NCBI GenBank assembly: GCA_025738555.1
Contig: JAOVFP010000016.1
Location: forward strand, 3,472,001-3,536,000
DNA length: 64,000 nucleotides
Origin: Cyathus striatus
Taxonomy: Eukaryota; Basidiomycota; Agaricomycetes; Agaricales; Nidulariaceae
Direction: 5' to 3'
Below the pieces are notes generated by a model. That model saw only the letters and a list, made by a program, of their open reading frames with translations, ran no database searches and was not told the DNA's origin. The stretch's first letter is position 1; each line of letters opens with the position of its first letter. Positions 23,829 to 34,625 of this stretch are shown piece after piece. The translations under genes were made by a program, and so were the position numbers.

Positions 23829-24042
23829 ACATCAAGTTCAGTGAAAGTTCTACCAAAAGGAAAGAAGCAGAAGAGTTAGATATACTTGTAATAAATATAT
23901 GTAAAGTAATATGGGTCTAATAATTTTTTTTTTAAGTGTTACAGTTGTTTTGTTGCGATGTGCAGAAAGAGTGAATGAAATGCGTGTTCCAGTTGCGTGC
24001 TATCAGCGGCTAGAATGTGTCACATGACTAATGAGCAACAGG

Positions 24043-24124
24043 CTAGCGGATATATCCGAGGAGTGTCACAGCGCATAACGCCTCCCCTGCTACTTTCGCG
24101 AATTGCTCGGAAGGCGGCCCCCTG
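24043..24124 (-). repeat. Right terminal inverted repeat of the hAT-like element
   Basis: Inverted copy of 22895-22976, ending directly against the right GTCTGGCC duplication at 24125-24132. Confidence 0.85.
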
Positions 24125-24146
24125 GTCTGGCCGCCGGTGGTCCGTC

Positions 24147-24230
24147 GGAGGTTGTTTGGATTTGGGGGCATTGATAAACATCTGCGCGTACCAATATCGT
24201 CGAAGATTCATTCATCTATCCATGAGTTAC
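24147..24230 (+). repeat. Dispersed repeat, copy 1
   Basis: A segment with GGTTGTTTGGATTTGGGGG, ATTGATAAACAT and AGATTCATTCATCTATC also occurs at 40166-40300, where it is longer by about 50 bp. In both places it sits near DUF6535-derived sequence, so it probably belongs to the flanks of that duplicated unit. Confidence 0.6.
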
Positions 24231-24330
24231 TCCAGCGCCCACTCCTGGGTGGTCTGGCAAAACTCAAGGTAACATGTCAAGATTGGACAGAAGAGATCAG
24301 TAAAATCCTGATCATGGTGCGTCAACTGAA
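24230..24330 (+). pseudogene. DUF6535 N-terminal fragment
   Basis: A short stretch reading CQDWTEEISKILIM, followed by a GTGCGT donor-like site, matches the end of exon 2 of the intact DUF6535 gene (CQGWTQEINNLLIL then GTGAGT, near 25340-25398). No further exons follow, so it is a decayed third copy. Confidence 0.5.
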
Positions 24331-24990
24331 AATCTCTTCTCAACGTCTCCACCTACCATAAATCCCAACCAGATTGCTCTCCTGACCTTTCTCTTCTGCT
24401 GGCCATTGCACATTAGCATTCCTCAGTCTCGCTCAAATACAACAGCCGTCGGTGTTCTCGACAATGGCTGAGGAATACTGTGGTCTAACCTTGGATGGAC
24501 ATGGATGTGAGCATGTTCTTGAGGTGATAGCAGATACGGTTGTGGTCAGTGGGGTGGGTATAGAGCGCGGTTGCGCTGGCAGCGGATTCATAGCACTGAC
24601 TTATTCGGCATGGTTCATATATGTATGTCACAGGGATAACGAATGTAATCATCCTTTGATATTATAATAGAACACTGCCATGCTGCATTACTTATTCAAG
24701 TTATAAGTTATTTCATACGTTTATAGGGTTTGATAAGACCTTACGCTTGAACAGGGCGAAGGCGGTCATAGATACAAAGGCTCCCCTTCTCTCTCCAGTA
24801 TTATATTATCCACAAAACAACCTTTCTTTCGTCATCATCTCTTATCTCTGAGCAACCCAGGACCATGATTTTGGCGAATAATAGGCTCTAATTGGTCCAA
24901 TCATGTCGATGGCGGTGAACATCAGAAAACTTTGGCTTTTTTGGATACATCTAGCTTCGATCATTCTCCCACTGGCTATTTAGGTAGGCA
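24331..24990. other. Intergenic stretch upstream of DUF6535 gene
   Basis: A 71-residue open frame at 24452-24667 has no recognisable features. Nothing else is supported apart from the TATA box at the 3' edge. Confidence 0.35.
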
Positions 24991-24998
24991 TATAAAAA
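24991..24998 (+). promoter_or_regulatory. TATA box of intact DUF6535 gene
   Basis: TATAAAAA lies 45 bp upstream of the ATG at 25036. The dead paralogue has a corresponding TATA at 41996 before its ATG at 42043, and both share TTATCGATGA around the start codon. Confidence 0.55.
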
Positions 24999-25035
24999 TC
25001 TCTTCATTTTAATCAAGTCACTAAGCGCTTTATCG

Positions 25036-27415
25036 ATGAGCTCGTCTGACCCCGTCTCAGTTCCTGGCTCCCAGGACAGGGAGTTGCCTTCACCCCGAGT
25101 CAATCGTCTGTCCACCTACTCAGACATTCCTGCCACTGAAAATTCCCCATATCCATTGTCACCTGAAGTCCCCGTTGATGTTAGTGGACCAATGTTTTTT
25201 TATTTGGAATTGAGCTGACGCAAGTGGCTTGATTAGGACCCAAAAGCTAACTGGAGATCTGGCGAGAAAATAAAATTTCCTCTGAAGCGGGACAAGCCAG
25301 ACCCCTGGAAGGATTGTCACGACTTGGTAAAACAATATGATAGGTCTTGGTGTCAAGGATGGACTCAAGAAATCAATAATTTGTTAATATTGGTGAGTCC
25401 ACTGCGAGTGATATCAAACTTACAGAATTTCATGTTCAATATTTGTAACATAGTCCGGTCTTTTCTCCACTGTCGTAACCGCGTTCACAGTGGAATCATA
25501 TAGATGGCTCCAACCAGACTCACAAGACCTAACCTACCTTGCTCTTCTCCATATTTCCACTCAGATATCTGTCGATCCTACAAATACCACAGCAAGAGCC
25601 GCTTTCGTGCCCCCTCCTTTTTATCCTGAAAGATGGCAAGTTCGTGTCAACATCTTCTGGTTCCTCAGTCTGGCTCTAAGTGTCACCACGGCCATGGTCG
25701 GCATCCTCACCATACAATGGCTACGCGAGTACGAGCGCGACGTCTATCTTTCCCCTAAGGAAGCTCTCGCATTGCGCCAGATGCTACATGAAGGGTTGGA
25801 AAGCTGGCAGATACCGAAGATTCTTTCCGCGCTGCCACTTTTACTACAAATGGCCTTGGTACTGTTTTTCGTTGGCCTATTGATCTTTCTGGGGAACCTT
25901 AATCTTGTAGTGGTAAGAGTGGCAGAAGTATTTCTGATAATTGCTCTCGCCTTCATAGTATTGACCACTGTTATGCCTACATTGCAATTTCTCATTCCTT
26001 TAAATCACCAGCTCCGCGTACCGCAATGCCCCTATAAGTCATTGCAGTCTTGGGCTTTTTTCAGGCTGGTATCAGCTTTGACGTGGCTACTGAGCGCCCG
26101 TATCATTCCTTTCGGTATTCGGCTGCTTGATCGTCATCTGAAGCGCAGCATCTCGACAACAAGGTCATCTTCTGATCCAGAGAACGCTGCAGGCAATGAT
26201 CAGGATACACAGCATACCAAAGATTCTCAAAATGATATAACTGTGATAAAAAACATAGAAAAGTGGGCTCTCTTATGGTGGTGGTACGAATATAAAATGT
26301 GGAAGATCCCCTCCTGGGAGGAATTTGATCGGTACTGGAGGTCCACCCGCGACAAACCGGAGACCGAAGGCAGCGAGACAGATCCTTGGCTCTCGAACTA
26401 TGATACTATTCGTGGCCTGCAGTGGGTAAACAAGAAAATTCCTCTAAGCGTCGATGCGACGTACGCTATACACCCGTGCTTGGTAGATCTGAAGCCCAAG
26501 GCTGCAGTATACGCCTTGGGCAAACTCTCTCGTGTGCCTAAGGGGAAAGAGAACGATCAAAACCCCTCAGTGACTAGTGCTCGTAATGAGCCAAATATCG
26601 AATCTAGCCTTGAATGGCTATCAAACTACTTCGGTAGTGCGCTGGAGCTAAATCCGCTCCAGAGGGATATGTTGTCTCTTCTGGCCGTCCGTCACCTTGG
26701 TGACTCCATCCTACAATCGGACGTACTAAACTACTACCTCGAGATGTATGTCCGCATTCGAAATGCGGGAGATGATGCAGTGGTTGAATTTCTCGACAGC
26801 CATCTCCGAAAATATCCTCCGAAGGAATTGGAAATTAGCAGTGCACCTGAATCTGAATATGTTCACGAAATGTTTCGCCAGTTCGATTTTGAGGTTCCCG
26901 ACGAAACACTGCTGCAGATTCTCAGATTCATTCACAGTGATGTTAGTGAAGCTCGACATAATTCAAATTTTGAACGAGACCTGTCCAACTATTGGGCGAA
27001 TTGGGATCTCATGCAGCCTGTCTGGAATGCTTTTGTTCACTTACTCAAGCGCCCTCAAGCTTCTGCTCATACCAATCCAACATCACAAGCCCTCAACTGC
27101 TGCTTCGATTTGTGCGAAGAGATGGAACATTATAGAGCTCAACTTCATAGGATAGATAACACAAAACTATACAACACTCTAACAACCGGTCTGTGCTTAC
27201 TGTTCGACTCTGTCAGCAGTGATGAATTCGATACACTTAAAAGTCATTTGAAATTCAATACGATTAAAACCCTTGCAGATAGCGCTGATCGATTCCTTGT
27301 TGGTGCACGAGGTAAGGAACCTGGGGTGAGGTTGCTGTGGAAATCTGTCGGGCCATACTATTTAACACAACGACGACGGCTCAGAAACTCAACACGGCAA
27401 GCAAGGACTCTTTAG
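25036..27415 (+). CDS. DUF6535 domain membrane protein, intact copy
   Basis: Three exons (25036-25179, 25237-25392, 25454-27415) give 753 residues. The family is expanded in Agaricomycetes and its function is not known. A polar serine/proline-rich N-terminus is followed by a WKDCHDLVKQYD...CQGWTQEI stretch, a membrane segment just after exon 3 begins (about residues 101-115), and helices at about 164-189, 224-247 and 254-280. The REYERDVYLSPKEALALRQ segment follows the second helix. The remaining 450 residues are cytosol-like, with a Trp-rich spot (WALLWWWYEYKMWKIPSW). Start and splice sites agree with the decayed paralogue at 42043-44690, which is highly similar throughout. A probable insertion begins about 155 bp past its stop. 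Confidence 0.85.
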
Positions 27416-27870
27416 ACGGCCTTAAAACCCACCAGTCCTGAATGATGGGAACCAACTTCATGGAGATAGCACCAATTTCTAGTGTTTCACGAAGCGGGAG
27501 GGAACATACCACAGAGACAGTGGAGAACATGGAAAATAGTAGGTTCACGGACCCGTAATAAATCACTTTACTCCGAAAAGTCCCCTCACTTACATGTTTC
27601 ATCAGGAAATTCCCAGTTCACTAAATTAGTCAAATTAGTTCAACTAAGATGTACCCCTTATCTTATAGTTCCTTATTTAAACCTAAATGTAACATATTTC
27701 GGCTTAAGTGTACTAATGTATGCACACACTACTCACTAAGTTCGGCTTAGCATCACTTAAATATACTTGATACAATGTAAGTAAATGTTAATAAGTAAAA
27801 ATAAGTTACCACCAATAGCTAATTGTAACTTATTACTAACTAATTGTCATTTATGTCAGTGATTGCAATA
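27416..27870. other. 3' flank of DUF6535 gene and start of inserted block
   Basis: Up to about 27571 the sequence matches the 3' flank of the dead paralogue (CGTAATAAATCACTTTACT here, CGTAAGAAATCACTTTACT near 44876). After CTTTACTCCG the match stops abruptly. AT-rich, CpG-poor DNA begins there, and the paralogous flank resumes only at about 40112. Confidence 0.5.
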
Positions 27871-28223
27871 GGGGAATTCAAAGTTGGCTATTTTGTAGCA
27901 TTGCTACCAGTCGCAACAGACAAATTGCTACAATCTTGCCAAAAACCATGAGCAGCAATTCAAACAGAGAATTTCACTATGCACATTCACTAAGATTTAC
28001 TATTTCCTACTTATATATCTCGTTAAAATTTGGAGGTTGTGTTGATATTATTATGTTCAAACAATATATCTAATAAAATGTATATTTTCGTAAGGTGAAA
28101 GGATGTGGTTCCTGTCAGCACTATCTCAATGTTATAAATTCCGAACTGATTGCTGATTGTTCTCCTTAGTAACGATACAGAAATCAGTGTAGCATATCGT
28201 GTCATGCCAACTTTGAATTCCCC
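27871..28223. mobile_element. MITE with TA duplication
   Basis: A 353-bp AT-rich element is bounded by inverted repeats GGGGAATTCAAAGTTGGC (27871-27888) and its complement (28206-28223). A TA dinucleotide flanks each side (27869-27870 and 28224-28225). There is no coding potential. TA duplication and short inverted ends fit a Tc1/mariner-derived miniature element. Confidence 0.75.
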
Positions 28224-28978
28224 TATTTATACTGTACCTAAGTTGTACATATTATGCTTATTAGTATGTCTCTACTTTAGTCTATAAGTAGTTATTATAA
28301 GTTGCTGCCTTCTACATAATCCTAATGTTTCAAAAAATAAAATGCACTTACAAAGTTATAATATTCAAGGGATTATCAATACATATACCCGTATCTCGAA
28401 GCTGTAACACACTGCAACCAAATTGCAAAGTCAATGAGTCCAAGCTGCCAAATGTGACAGCTGCTATCAAGGTTAAGCCGAAATGAGTTGCCAGCCAATC
28501 AAATTGTTGGGAAGCTGATGCAACTATCATGTGATTTATCCACGTCATGAACACGTTGTCACTCAGTGTTCAACTCTTTCAACTTGTTCGACTTTCCCCA
28601 CCTTCCCCTTGCTTCCCCCCTCTCATCCCCCATTGCTTTCTGTCTGCACACATATATTACTGTCTTCTTCCCTCAATACTTCTTCTGACCTTCCACATAT
28701 TATCTCCTGTTCTGGGTGATAGCAAGAGTTTGGAACTCTGGGTGTATTTGGTTGGTGTTTCATCAAGCCATGTAAGTCCCCATTCTCTTTACTGATATCC
28801 CGCTGTTGAAGCTTGAGCTTGAGGTTTGGCTACAGGGACTGTTCAACCACAAGGATGAATACTCTCTCATTCTCACTCTTACATACATACTCTCTGGCCC
28901 TCTTGCGCAAACACTATCACACTGTCTCTTGCTCTCGCACTCTCCTATGTATTCCCTCACTCTCTTACATGTTCCCTC

Positions 28979-29090
28979 GCACTCTGGCTCTCTCGCACTC
29001 TGGCTCTCTCGCACTCTGGCTCTCTCGCACTCTGGCTCTCTCGCACTCTGGCTCTCTCGCACTCTGGCTCTCTCGCACTCTGGCTCTCTT
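28979..29090 (+). repeat. 16-bp minisatellite, seven units
   Basis: Seven tandem copies of GCACTCTGGCTCTCTC, the last with one change at the end. Flanking DNA from about 28860 to 29345 is a looser CT/CA-rich version (CTCTTGCACTCTC, ACACACTCTC). Because the unit has no stop in several frames it creates long spurious open frames (LALSHSGS-type repeats) that I do not regard as genes. Confidence 0.9.
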
Positions 29091-29345
29091 GCACTCTCTT
29101 ACATGTTCCCTCACACTCTCATACTTGCACTTTCTCACTCTCTCACTCTTGCACTGTCTCACATGCTCTTACACATTCTCTCGTGTACCCTCTTGCTCTT
29201 GCTCACACACACTCTCTTGCACTCTCTCAATTGCACTTCTCACTCATGCTTTCACACACTCTCGCTGTTGCACTGTCTCTTGCATTCACACACTCTCTTG
29301 CTCTTGCACAGTCTCTTGTGTACACTTGCTCTCTCACATATATAT

Positions 29346-30191
29346 ACACAGTGTCTCACTGTACCCCTCTGCTGCTTCTACAACCAAATTCTCTCAGAAC
29401 AGTTCCTTTATTTCCTCATTGTCCCTTGTCAGCTATATGTAGATAATTGTTACTACTTTTATTGTAGTTATTGTATTTAGCTTAGTGGAAATATAGAGTC
29501 ATAGGTGTTTATTGGTAATCTATTGTGAGATAAGTCCACCTAATTCCAAGCTATTCCCTCTTTATATGCAATTTATATTGTAAGAACCTACCTAATATTT
29601 GCTTAATGCTATGACATAAGTGGGATGGTGTGATTAAACTATATTAATTCACAATTTAAATCACCTAAGTTCATGCTAATCACTCCTTACTTCAATCTTT
29701 TTAGTCAAAATAAGTATGGGACCTCAGCTTATTTGCCTAAAACATCTAATGATACTTTTTCTGACTAAATTTACCTTAAACCAAGCTTTTTTCGACCTTA
29801 ATAGTCTAAATTTGTAATATGGGCATTTCCTGATGGCCTTTTCCCACTACCTGTTAAGGTAGTAGGGTTTATGTGGGTTGTTAGAAAATGCACTTTGCAG
29901 GTCGATCACTTGGCATTGCTTCAGATCAGAACCTGCTTCATATGGTTAAAAATTTACATGTATTTGCACCCACCTGAATGTTACAGACAGCTTATATGCT
30001 GTTCTGCTTTCATCAACTAACCCATTTGGTGAGTACTTGTACAGTGTTCTATTAAGTTCCTGTACTGTGTTCCAAGATCCTCCAATTTTATAGCCACCTA
30101 AGTGTTAAGGACATCACCTGTACACTGTGCTGTCTTCATCAACTGTCTCATTTGGCAAACCAAGGCTATACTTCTACTCAGTGCACTTCAT
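29346..30191. other. AT-rich noncoding stretch
   Basis: No gene or clear repeat is supported. CpG is rare, as in the rest of the inserted block. Confidence 0.4.
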
Positions 30192-30196
30192 GTTCC

Positions 30197-30960
30197 TGTT
30201 ATATCCATGCCTGGCTATATCGTGCTGATGTTACCAAAGGTTCCCATGTGACCTTCCAACATACCTGGTCTGTTCCCAGAATGTACCTGCTATGGGTTTA
30301 CACTTCCCGACATTCCCGCATGGGAACGTACCCGGAACCCGTTGGGTTTTCTATCAGATACTTTGGATATGTAGTTTCTCTTATGACAGCCTCACTGCAT
30401 CATTATACCATTACTCCTCTCTTCCATTCTCACTTGTACATTTCATTATGGTCAATGTAGTTTAGTTTCTTATTCTTCATTCTGAGCACATCATTTGTGC
30501 CACTACTCCTCTTTGCCCAGTCTTTATTTCATTTACTTACACTTAGTATTCTGTCTCCAGATTTGTACCTATGTCTTACTAGTACATATAAATAGTCTTC
30601 CGAATGTACTAGGTAGTCTTCAGTATTCATATCAACTCTGTACACTTTCTTCCTACTCTAAGTTCTGAAACCCACTCTGGGTTTTCCTTCAGGTCTCTCT
30701 CCCACTGCTTAGTGTAGTGGCGAAGCCCCTCACATACTCTGGAATGTTTCCTTACATTGGATATCGTCTGTTGTGAAATACAAACCATTCCCTGGGGATA
30801 TCCAGGTGGCACAGCACATATGCTGAAGCCATGGTTCACTTCCACACTCCTGCTCCTGTTCCCATACCCGTACTCACTTCAGGTTTCTGTTATAGTTCTC
30901 CCACACCTTCCGGGAGTCTTTGCATTCATTTCCCAGTAGGAAGGGAATTGGTACGTAACA
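30197..30960. mobile_element. Solo LTR, copy 1
   Basis: A 764-bp segment begins TGTTATATCC, ends TACGTAACA (TGTTA...TAACA) and is flanked by the 5-bp duplication GTTCC (30192-30196, 30961-30965). A second copy of exactly the same length lies at 37239-38002 in the same orientation with a different duplication. Each copy is therefore a separate solo LTR, left after recombination removed the body of a retrotransposon, and not the two ends of one element. Confidence 0.9.
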
Positions 30961-30965
30961 GTTCC

Positions 30966-32479
30966 TCAATATTGAATTAGTTTCTTCAGGTGGCATGTGA
31001 AAACCTTTTAGTCTTTATGGTATGTTCCCTTTTCTTGGCAGGCTTGAGAGGTGATCGTTAAACTTGTGGGTGAACAGGCTTTATCTCTGGAGAGCACATG
31101 GTGGGACTAGCATGGTCCCCTTTTTGAACCACCAATAGGGGATCTGGGAAGGTCATATTGACACAATAAACATTATCTGGAGCAGGAAAAAAATGCAGAA
31201 TGAAGAAGAAGCACCAGAAACCAGGAGTCATCCAGTTACACAAAGGCAGACTTTATACACTTCATTCATTCAATGTGCAAATCAGGAGGTGGGAGTGGCT
31301 GTATATTATCTCTTTCTGTGACCTCTGTCTAGCTATTTAGAAATATATGATATTGCCTCAAACAAAAGAACTCCCTTTTCCCTGGATCCCTCTCCCTAAC
31401 CCAAATGTTCAGCTCTTGCATGTTGTCTTCTTACCATGCCATTCTGGGTATTGACTGTGATTTGCAGTATCTTCATCTTCATCCATTTCCATAAAAGTAA
31501 CCTACCATGCTCTCACCACCACTTTTCCCTCAGTTCTCCCTTCCCAACCTTTCACTGGCATGCTGCTCCTCGCACTCTGGCTGTATCATGTCGAAGCCAA
31601 TCTGCTATACCGTTATAACAAATGAGTACTTGAGTTACCCCTAGCGAAAAAGGGTAAGTATATATGTTGAGTGTGTACTTCATTGTAATGTATTAGTGGT
31701 CCCTATGCTCACCTGAACAAATAGGACTGTGGCATCTGCCTCGATTAATGAAACCAGTGGTATTATGGGTTCAATTTTATTTTCTATGATACCATCCTCT
31801 TTGATCCCAGGTACACTGTTAAACTGATAAAGACAAGGACTGTGAAGCAAACAGTGCTGATTTGGGCACCAACAATAGTTCCAGGCATAGGTCATTACTC
31901 GGGAGCTGCTCCCCATAACCCCCTCTCTGGGAACAACCTCCTCAACCCATTCATCAGGAAAATCCAAGATGTATAACTTAGCATAATATAACAAAATCCT
32001 CAGTTATTTACTCTGATTTTCAATATATAGCAAAGATTAACACTATTAAATGTATGACTGATTATATGAATTATTCCTATTCTCTTAAAAAAGTACTTGG
32101 GCTATTAGCCTGCAAGTATTAAACTAAACTATTGAGGATCTGCGAAAATATTCGTAAAATATTCGAAAGTTTTCATGGCATATTCATCATCTATTCAATA
32201 CTCTAGGGTGTATAGGTGCAGTGGAATCAAATTCACCCAAAGTAGAAACATTAAATTGATGTATTGCATAATGATGATATTAATCTGTGAGTCCAAGGTA
32301 ATTCTAAGTAGAATTAATTATAGTATGAAGTCCAAGCAGCAAATTATAGTCAGCACATTATTACGATGTCAGTATACTAATTACTCCTCCATCTCATCAA
32401 AATTTAAGAGACCTATAGCATTATTAGAGGCTGGAAGGGAGCCTTTTGAGCGTGTACTGCATTGAAATATGTAAACATT
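30966..32479. other. AT-rich stretch with one unexplained minus-strand frame
   Basis: A 104-codon frame on the minus strand (31994-31680) contains DEWVEEVVPREGVMGSSSR and YCWCPNQHCLLHSP, which look protein-like, but I do not recognise a family. It lies just downstream of the DUF6532-like gene and might be another fragment of the same element. Nothing else is supported. Confidence 0.3.
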
Positions 32480-34625
32480 AAGAAAGGGTAGGTAGTAAAA
32501 TGACATACACAGCGATAGTATAGATGTTGTGCATCATATGGTGATACTTCACCTTGCTTCCATCTAGGATATTGCCTAGGAATTTGATATGGTCCTTGTA
32601 CACATCGGTGAGAAAATCAGCACTACAATCACTGCATGAATTTTGCTCCCTGGTTTGCCAATCAATAAGACACACGTATACCTAAGTAACAGAATAGTAA
32701 ATATAATACAAAAATAAAACTCTAGATAGCACATACCATTGTTGCAATAAGAGCAAGCATTGCAGCTGGAATTTTGAACTCATTCTTACCGATGCCATCT
32801 GTAACTGTGGACTTGAAATGATGTACATGATCAGCAATTAAAGGCTTCTGTTTCACCTGGAAGATCCCATCTTGCAGTAGTGAGATGATAGCAGGGTGTT
32901 GGAATGGCTTTCCACCATTGATCTTGCCAGTCTATTATTATGTTAGAGGCAAAAATGCGAAATGAATTGATAAAACTATGCACCAACTTTCTTGCATAAA
33001 TGTATGAGGTTTGCTTCATCAAATCATGAACACATTTTCAGCACTCATCATAGTTAAGTTTTTTAAGTCCATATATAGCAGGAACCTTATCATTGGCCAT
33101 GTTCTTCAATTTTCCACAAATATCAGCCAAGTGCTGCACAATCTGTAAAATATATGTCAAACTCCAAAGAGCTGAAATCAATGATGTACATACCAAGTGA
33201 GCAACTTGCTTGCTGAAATCAGGGACCTTTGTAAAATGATGAGCAAGATGGGAGTACTTGAGTTGTTGAGCAGTGGCATGAAGCACTTTACGGAAGGGTT
33301 TGTAGCTGTCATTCAAGCTAGGAAACACATCCTTGAAGAGTGTATCACCTATGACCTCTTGAATCGATGATCGAATGGTTGTCTGAAGATTCAAAGGCTG
33401 ATCCATCAGCTTTATGTATACATGGCCAGGGAAAGGCAACACATAATGCACACTTTTGTGCCACCCTTTGTTATGATGGCAGGTGTGTGTTGCGTGAAGC
33501 ACAGCATCATCTCCAACCACAGAGTTACGATGCTGCTTATGAGCCTTAATGTACTTATTTGATATCTAAATGAAAACAAAGAGTGAGAATAGGACATAAA
33601 CTGTTGGTTATACATAACAAGATTCACCAAATTCTTCGGATGACAGGGTTTCAGAGGAGTACTGTCCCAAGTAGGTACCTCTGCATGGCATGCATCAGCA
33701 TGACTCTAAACAAAGATATTAGTAGATTCATGTATAATCTTAAATGATACATACCTTAGATTTTCAAAGCACCTGTACCCCACTACTTTCTACTTCATCA
33801 TTCTCTTTGTTGTCCTCTTCATTTATGGTGGGCTCAGTGTCAGCATTATCACTGCCATTGGGATCAAAGTCCTCACCCATATACCATTCCAAATCCCCAT
33901 CCTTGTCTATTTCCATATGCAGAGTGCTGTCAGCAGCATCATAGGTGTTCATATCGACTGCTGCTGGCTCATTAACACCTGTGTCCTCATGATTGTCTTC
34001 CTGGCCTTTGGCTGTGTTGGTGGCACTGTTTGGTTCATGAGTACCCCATAAAGCATGCTAAAAAAGATGTAAAGGAAAGTATCATCAGCTTACAATATCT
34101 ATGGAAGCAAATATCATGTACCTCTGCCAGCAGCTTGCATTTCAATTCCACAGCACCCATCCCATCTAGCTCATTGGACTCATTGCCACCAGTCAGGGCA
34201 TCTGAGTGTGTGTGAGTCTTCTCATGATCTGATGTGTCTGAATTGGAAAGAATGATTGGGAGCTTTGGAGGCTGCACTGATTGGGTGCTTGTAGCTACAG
34301 CATAGCATGTAAGTGATATAACAAGAAAATAATAGAAATGTAACTTACATTTGACTTTCTTGCTTTTCAAACTTGCAGCTGGTGATGCTGGATGTTTCAA
34401 ATGTTGGCTGGAGTTCTGTTTTGGCTTGACAGTTCACAGATCAATTCTCGGAGCTTTTACAGTACATATCAAAATGGTTAGTATCAATGTATTTAAAGCA
34501 GTGATCGATGTACCTTGTCCTTCAAAAACATGCTGTGATGCTGCTTCCTTCGTCCTGCTTCGAGTATTCACTATAGTCTTGTGGGTGGCTGGCTGAACCT
34601 TTGGCTTGGTGGACTTTGAGGGCAT
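32480..34625 (-). pseudogene. DUF6532-like gene, head-to-head with the Plavaka gene
   Basis: On the minus strand the fragments run from MPSKSTKPK (34625) through an acidic low-complexity stretch (MEIDKDGDLEWYMGEDFD, around 33850) into HKQHRNSVVGDDAVLHATH, VIGDTLFKDVFPS and KVPAIYGLKKLNYDEC. They continue with TSYIYARKL, KPFQHPAIISLLQDGIF, PAAMLALIATMV and LTDVYKDHIKFLGNIL (about 32560). The order and spacing fit the basidiomycete DUF6532 domain (function unknown). An in-frame TGA at 33038-33040 interrupts a conserved-looking region, so I call it a pseudogene. Codon use is AT-rich and CpG-poor like the Plavaka gene, whose start lies only about 340 bp away in the opposite direction. Confidence 0.55.

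Larger units (their letters stand above)
22895..24124. mobile_element. Non-autonomous hAT-like (or KDZ-like) DNA transposon
   Basis: The element is 1230 bp. It starts and ends with near-identical inverted repeats of about 82 bp (22895-22976 and 24043-24124) beginning CAGGGGGCCGCC. It is bordered by a perfect 8-bp target duplication, GTCTGGCC, at 22887-22894 and 24125-24132. An 8-bp duplication with CAGGG-type ends is the hallmark of hAT elements; KDZ elements also make 8-bp duplications. The inside is AT-rich and carries one open frame (23418-23828) but no transposase, so it would depend on an element elsewhere. The few mismatches between the repeats suggest modest age. Confidence 0.85.

Noticed and set aside
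28806..29480. Long open frames of 209-224 codons with LALSHSGS repeats
   Set aside because: They are produced by a stop-free 16-bp minisatellite, are open in several frames at once and have no other protein features.
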